DNA of 64,000 nt, taken from contig NZ_JBEXAE010000010.1 of assembly GCF_040566695.1 (NCBI RefSeq), positions 1-64,000 of the forward strand, written 5' to 3'. Below the pieces are notes generated by a model. It did no database searches. It was not told where the DNA came from and saw only the letters and a program-made list of their open reading frames with translations. Position numbers and translations under genes: made by a program. The stretch comes from Sediminicola arcticus (GTDB lineage Bacteria; Bacteroidota; Bacteroidia; Flavobacteriales; Flavobacteriaceae). Position 1 is the stretch's first letter, and the number at the start of each line of letters is the position of its first letter. Below, piece by piece: positions 61,069 through 64,000 of this stretch.

Positions 61069-62913
61069 ATGGAACTAAAACGGTTACTTTTATTTATTCC
61101 GGTATTCTTGTATACCTTTCTATTGCATGCCCAAACGGACAGTATTATTGTTTTGGATGAAGTGATTCTGAGCGACGCCAAATTAAAGTATTTTTCTAAA
61201 GGGCTAAAAGTTGAGGTATTGTCAGATTCAACCATTAGAAGAAATAGTTCTACACTAACCAATCTCCTTCAATTTAATTCCAATATATACTTTAAAGAAA
61301 ATGGTTACGGTATGGTTTCCTCTGCTTCCTTTAGAGGCACCAATGCCTCTCAAACTGCCGTAATCTGGAACGGAATTAATATAAATTCCCAATTAACGGG
61401 ACAGACCGACTTTAACACCATAAATCCACAAAATTATAATTCTGTTTCGGTAAGAAGTGGAGGAGGAAGTGTACAATACGGAAGTGGGGCTATTGGGGGT
61501 AGTGTATTGCTCAATGACTCTTTTTTGTTCGGAAAACATTTTTCCAATAGTTTGCAACTAGGTTATGGGAGTTTTAATACCAGAAGATTTGATTATGGGA
61601 CATCCTATGGTTCGCAAAAAATTTCTTTAAATTTTGGGGTTAATTACAATGCCTCCGATAATGATTACAAGTATTTGGGTACAGAGAGAAGAAATGAAAA
61701 TGGAGAATTCAATAACATAAATTTTAATACCTCCCTAGGATATTTAATTTCTAAATCCCAATTATTAAAGTTTTATCATACAACTTTTTATGGCAACAGG
61801 AACTTTTCTGGTACATTAACAGCACCCTCTAATGACAATTATAAGGATGTAAACTCGCGATCCTTGGTTGAGTGGAGCCAATTTAACGACAAGATAATAA
61901 AACGTCTTAAGGTTGCACATTTGTACGAAAGATATCGGTATTACTTTAACCAGGATAGACCTGAATTCACCTATGGAAGCACTAATTCCTATATTCTTAA
62001 CTATGATGCCAAATACCAATTAGGTAGCATCACCTTAAATGGAATAGGGGAGTTAAGTACTATAGCTGCCGAAGGTTCTAATATAGAAAATGCAACAAGA
62101 AACCAAGCAACCGGAACGCTGATGTTTTCACACGAGGTAACCAACAAGTTTACTTATGGACTTAACGTAAGACAAGAATTGGTGTCGGATTTTCAAAGTC
62201 CCTTACTTCTGTCCTTTGATAGTAAGTACTTGTTTACCAAAAGATATAACATTAATATAAATGCTTCTAAAAATTATCGAATTCCTACTTTCAACGATCT
62301 ATACTGGTCTGGTGCTGGAGCCATTGGCAACGAGAATCTTATTCCGGAGACTTCAAAACAGGCAGAATTGGGGCAGAACATAACAGGTCAGGGATACCTT
62401 TTTAATCTGACCGCTTTTTATATTTCCAGTGAAAACCTGATACAATGGACCCCTAATAATTCTGGGATTTTTAGCCCAAGAAATATAAAGGAATCAAAGC
62501 AATATGGTGCAGAAGTAGCGTTGGATTTAGAAAAGACTTGGGGGAAACACCAGCTTCGTTTTAAAAATTTATATGCCTATACCAAATCCGTGGATAAGCA
62601 AACCAATCACCAATTGATTTATGTTCCCGAGCACCAATTCACATCCAATTTGTCTTACCAGTTGAAACGTTGGGATGTTTATTATCAATTGTTGTACAAT
62701 GGGTCTGTTTTTATAACAACCGATAACAGTGAAAGCCTTCCTGGATATAGTCTATCAAATTTAGGTGTTGAACATAATTTTCAACTTTCACCTAAGATAA
62801 AATGCACCCTTGGTTTTAAAGTCAATAACCTTTATAACACGTACTATCAAAATGTTGCCTTTAGACCAATGCCTAATAGAAATTTCAATCTTCAATTTAT
62901 AACTAAATTTTAA
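61069..62913 (+). CDS. btuB: TonB-dependent outer-membrane receptor, BtuB-like
   Basis: Outer-membrane receptor of 614 aa. A signal peptide (LLLFIPVFLYTFLLHAQ) is followed by a TonB-box-like segment (VLDEVILSD), the plug domain (residues 30-150; FRGTNASQTAVIWNGININS, then GSVQYGSGAIGGSV) and a beta-barrel rich in aromatic turns that ends in aromatic residues (NLQFITKF). The cobalamin riboswitch directly upstream supports B12 uptake. It lies 13 bp before the BtuG-like lipoprotein gene. Compared with E. coli BtuB (614 aa in precursor form), the length is the same. Confidence 0.92.
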   Translation: MELKRLLLFIPVFLYTFLLHAQTDSIIVLDEVILSDAKLKYFSKGLKVEVLSDSTIRRNSSTLTNLLQFNSNIYFKENGYGMVSSASFRGTNASQTAVIWNGININSQLTGQTDFNTINPQNYNSVSVRSGGGSVQYGSGAIGGSVLLNDSFLFGKHFSNSLQLGYGSFNTRRFDYGTSYGSQKISLNFGVNYNASDNDYKYLGTERRNENGEFNNINFNTSLGYLISKSQLLKFYHTTFYGNRNFSGTLTAPSNDNYKDVNSRSLVEWSQFNDKIIKRLKVAHLYERYRYYFNQDRPEFTYGSTNSYILNYDAKYQLGSITLNGIGELSTIAAEGSNIENATRNQATGTLMFSHEVTNKFTYGLNVRQELVSDFQSPLLLSFDSKYLFTKRYNININASKNYRIPTFNDLYWSGAGAIGNENLIPETSKQAELGQNITGQGYLFNLTAFYISSENLIQWTPNNSGIFSPRNIKESKQYGAEVALDLEKTWGKHQLRFKNLYAYTKSVDKQTNHQLIYVPEHQFTSNLSYQLKRWDVYYQLLYNGSVFITTDNSESLPGYSLSNLGVEHNFQLSPKIKCTLGFKVNNLYNTYYQNVAFRPMPNRNFNLQFITKF

Positions 62914-62926
62914 ACCATCAAAAACA

Positions 62927-63988
62927 ATGAAAAGTACATCAATTCTAGCATCAGTTTTCATACTTAGCCTTTTAATAGGCTCTTGTAGTACAGATGACAC
63001 TGAAACACCACAGGAACCTTTAGGCGCATATGAAGGTGGGATTTTGGTTTCCAATGAAGGACCCTTCGGCAATGGGACAGGAACTGTAACCTTTATTTCC
63101 AGTGACCTAAACATTACAGAAAGCGCTATATACAATAAGGTTAATGGAGAGGATTTGGGAAACATAGTTCAGTCTATCGGCTTTAATGGGGACCAAGCTT
63201 ATATTGTGGCTAATAATTCTGATAAGATTACGGTTGTAAATAGATACTCCTTTGAGAAATTGGGTACTATTACTGAAGGATTGGATAATCCTAGATATTT
63301 TGTTTCAGTAAACAATACTGGTTATGTGACCAATTGGGGTGATCCGTTTGATGAGACAGACGATTATGTAGCGATTATCAATTTGCAGAATTTTACGGTA
63401 GCGGGGACTATTTCTGTTGTGTTTGGCCCTGAGGATATCGTAGTTAATAATAATACCATTTATGTGGCCCATCAGGGAGCCTTTGGCCAGAACAATATAA
63501 TTACGGCAATAGATGCCAATACGAATACTGTTTTAGAAACTATAACAGTAGGAGATGTACCCAATTCCCTAGTTTTGGACCCACAGGGCAATTTATGGGT
63601 ATTATCTGAGGGAAATCCTAGTTACACTGATAATGAAACAGCAGGCTCTCTTACAAAGATAAATACCTCCTCTAATTTGGTGGTAGACACTTTGGAATTT
63701 CAAAGTACCGATCACCCTGGACTCTTATGTTCTGATGGTATTGATTTGTACTATCAACTTAATGGAGCGGTTTATAAGATGAGCTATTCTGATAGTTCCT
63801 TGCCATCTGGTCCAAGATTCGGGGGAGTGTCTTTCTACACCATGGCCGTTGCCAATGGTAAGCTGTACGGTACAGATGCAAAGGACTTTGCTAGTCAGGG
63901 ATCCTTAACAGTTTATGACCTTGACACGAATAGTGTTATCAAAACTGTTACAACAGGGATTATTCCTGGAGGAATATACTTTAACTAG
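62927..63988 (+). CDS. BtuG-like beta-propeller surface lipoprotein
   Basis: 353-aa lipoprotein with lipobox IGSC (Cys20), then acidic STDDTETPQ as in surface-export (LES) signals of Bacteroidota. The rest is a YncE/DUF5074-like seven-bladed beta-propeller, with blade motifs such as GDQAYIVANNSDKITVVNR, PEDIVVNNNTIYVAHQG, VPNSLVLDPQGNLWVLSEG and GKLYGTDAKD. In gut Bacteroides, BtuG, a beta-propeller lipoprotein next to BtuB, binds cobalamin at the cell surface with high affinity. The same arrangement here, under a B12 riboswitch, makes a BtuG role likely. It ends 12 bp before the window edge, so further cob-locus genes may follow. Confidence 0.8.
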   Translation: MKSTSILASVFILSLLIGSCSTDDTETPQEPLGAYEGGILVSNEGPFGNGTGTVTFISSDLNITESAIYNKVNGEDLGNIVQSIGFNGDQAYIVANNSDKITVVNRYSFEKLGTITEGLDNPRYFVSVNNTGYVTNWGDPFDETDDYVAIINLQNFTVAGTISVVFGPEDIVVNNNTIYVAHQGAFGQNNIITAIDANTNTVLETITVGDVPNSLVLDPQGNLWVLSEGNPSYTDNETAGSLTKINTSSNLVVDTLEFQSTDHPGLLCSDGIDLYYQLNGAVYKMSYSDSSLPSGPRFGGVSFYTMAVANGKLYGTDAKDFASQGSLTVYDLDTNSVIKTVTTGIIPGGIYFN

Positions 63989-64000
63989 CCTATAATAGTA

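Overview
This window looks like a chromosomal segment of a marine-type Flavobacteriaceae bacterium (phylum Bacteroidota). The evidence is the low G+C composition, the TTG-N19-TAnnTTTG promoters seen upstream of several genes, the scarcity of Shine-Dalgarno sequences, Bacteroidota-type families (DUF4199, DUF6263, L31 type B, a carbamoyl-phosphate synthase lacking the C-terminal allosteric domain, a GlmU-like nucleotidyltransferase) and many short-signal lipoproteins. The genus cannot be fixed from the sequence alone. I saw no rRNA, tRNA, CRISPR array, insertion sequence, phage or integrase; this is mostly core chromosome. Apart from the B12 control region, no gap between genes exceeds about 300 bases.

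Layout. 57-2301: a saccharopine-dehydrogenase-like protein and a decayed mscS gene carrying a frameshift and an in-frame stop. 2535-8709: three exported zinc metallopeptidases in a row (M16, M1, M28). 8767-11120: an MFS transporter and a beta-propeller/NTF2-like fusion. 11141-15260: a fused trehalose-6-phosphate synthase/phosphatase divergent from a GH15 hydrolase. 15351-16790: a PLP decarboxylase. 16903-24850: a fatty-acid beta-oxidation block (fadE-, fadA-, fadB-like genes and a MarR regulator in one operon, then an acyl-CoA ligase), with a perfect 38-bp palindrome over the marR promoter. 25121-34626: purL, an M20 hydrolase, an RsmB-type methyltransferase, an Asp-box lipoprotein and an ECF sigma operon. 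34730-39829: an exporter, a phosphosugar mutase, a GT2 glycosyltransferase and a DUF4199 protein. 39998-51264: rpmE2, a GlmU-like protein, mtaB, small enzymes, a lytic transglycosylase with cardiolipin synthase, rpmH (55 codons) and carB. 51364-57528: the oxidative pentose phosphate genes gnd / zwf-pgl, then a thioesterase, a small membrane protein and rmuC. 57592-63988: a vitamin B12 uptake locus.

The most interesting part is the B12 locus. A cobalamin riboswitch (about 60805-61025, + strand) precedes a TonB-dependent receptor (btuB-like) and a beta-propeller surface lipoprotein resembling BtuG of gut Bacteroides. A divergent operon encodes the periplasmic binding lipoprotein, permease and ATPase of a BtuFCD-type importer. 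Together they would take cobalamin from the cell surface to the cytoplasm. In that importer operon, btuF seems to start with TTG, and the ATPase frame has no ATG, GTG or TTG upstream of the Walker A region. Other points for a second look are the mscS pseudogene, the MarR palindrome, the ECF operon with a PEGYFEG-repeat protein, and several promoter boxes that move gene starts.
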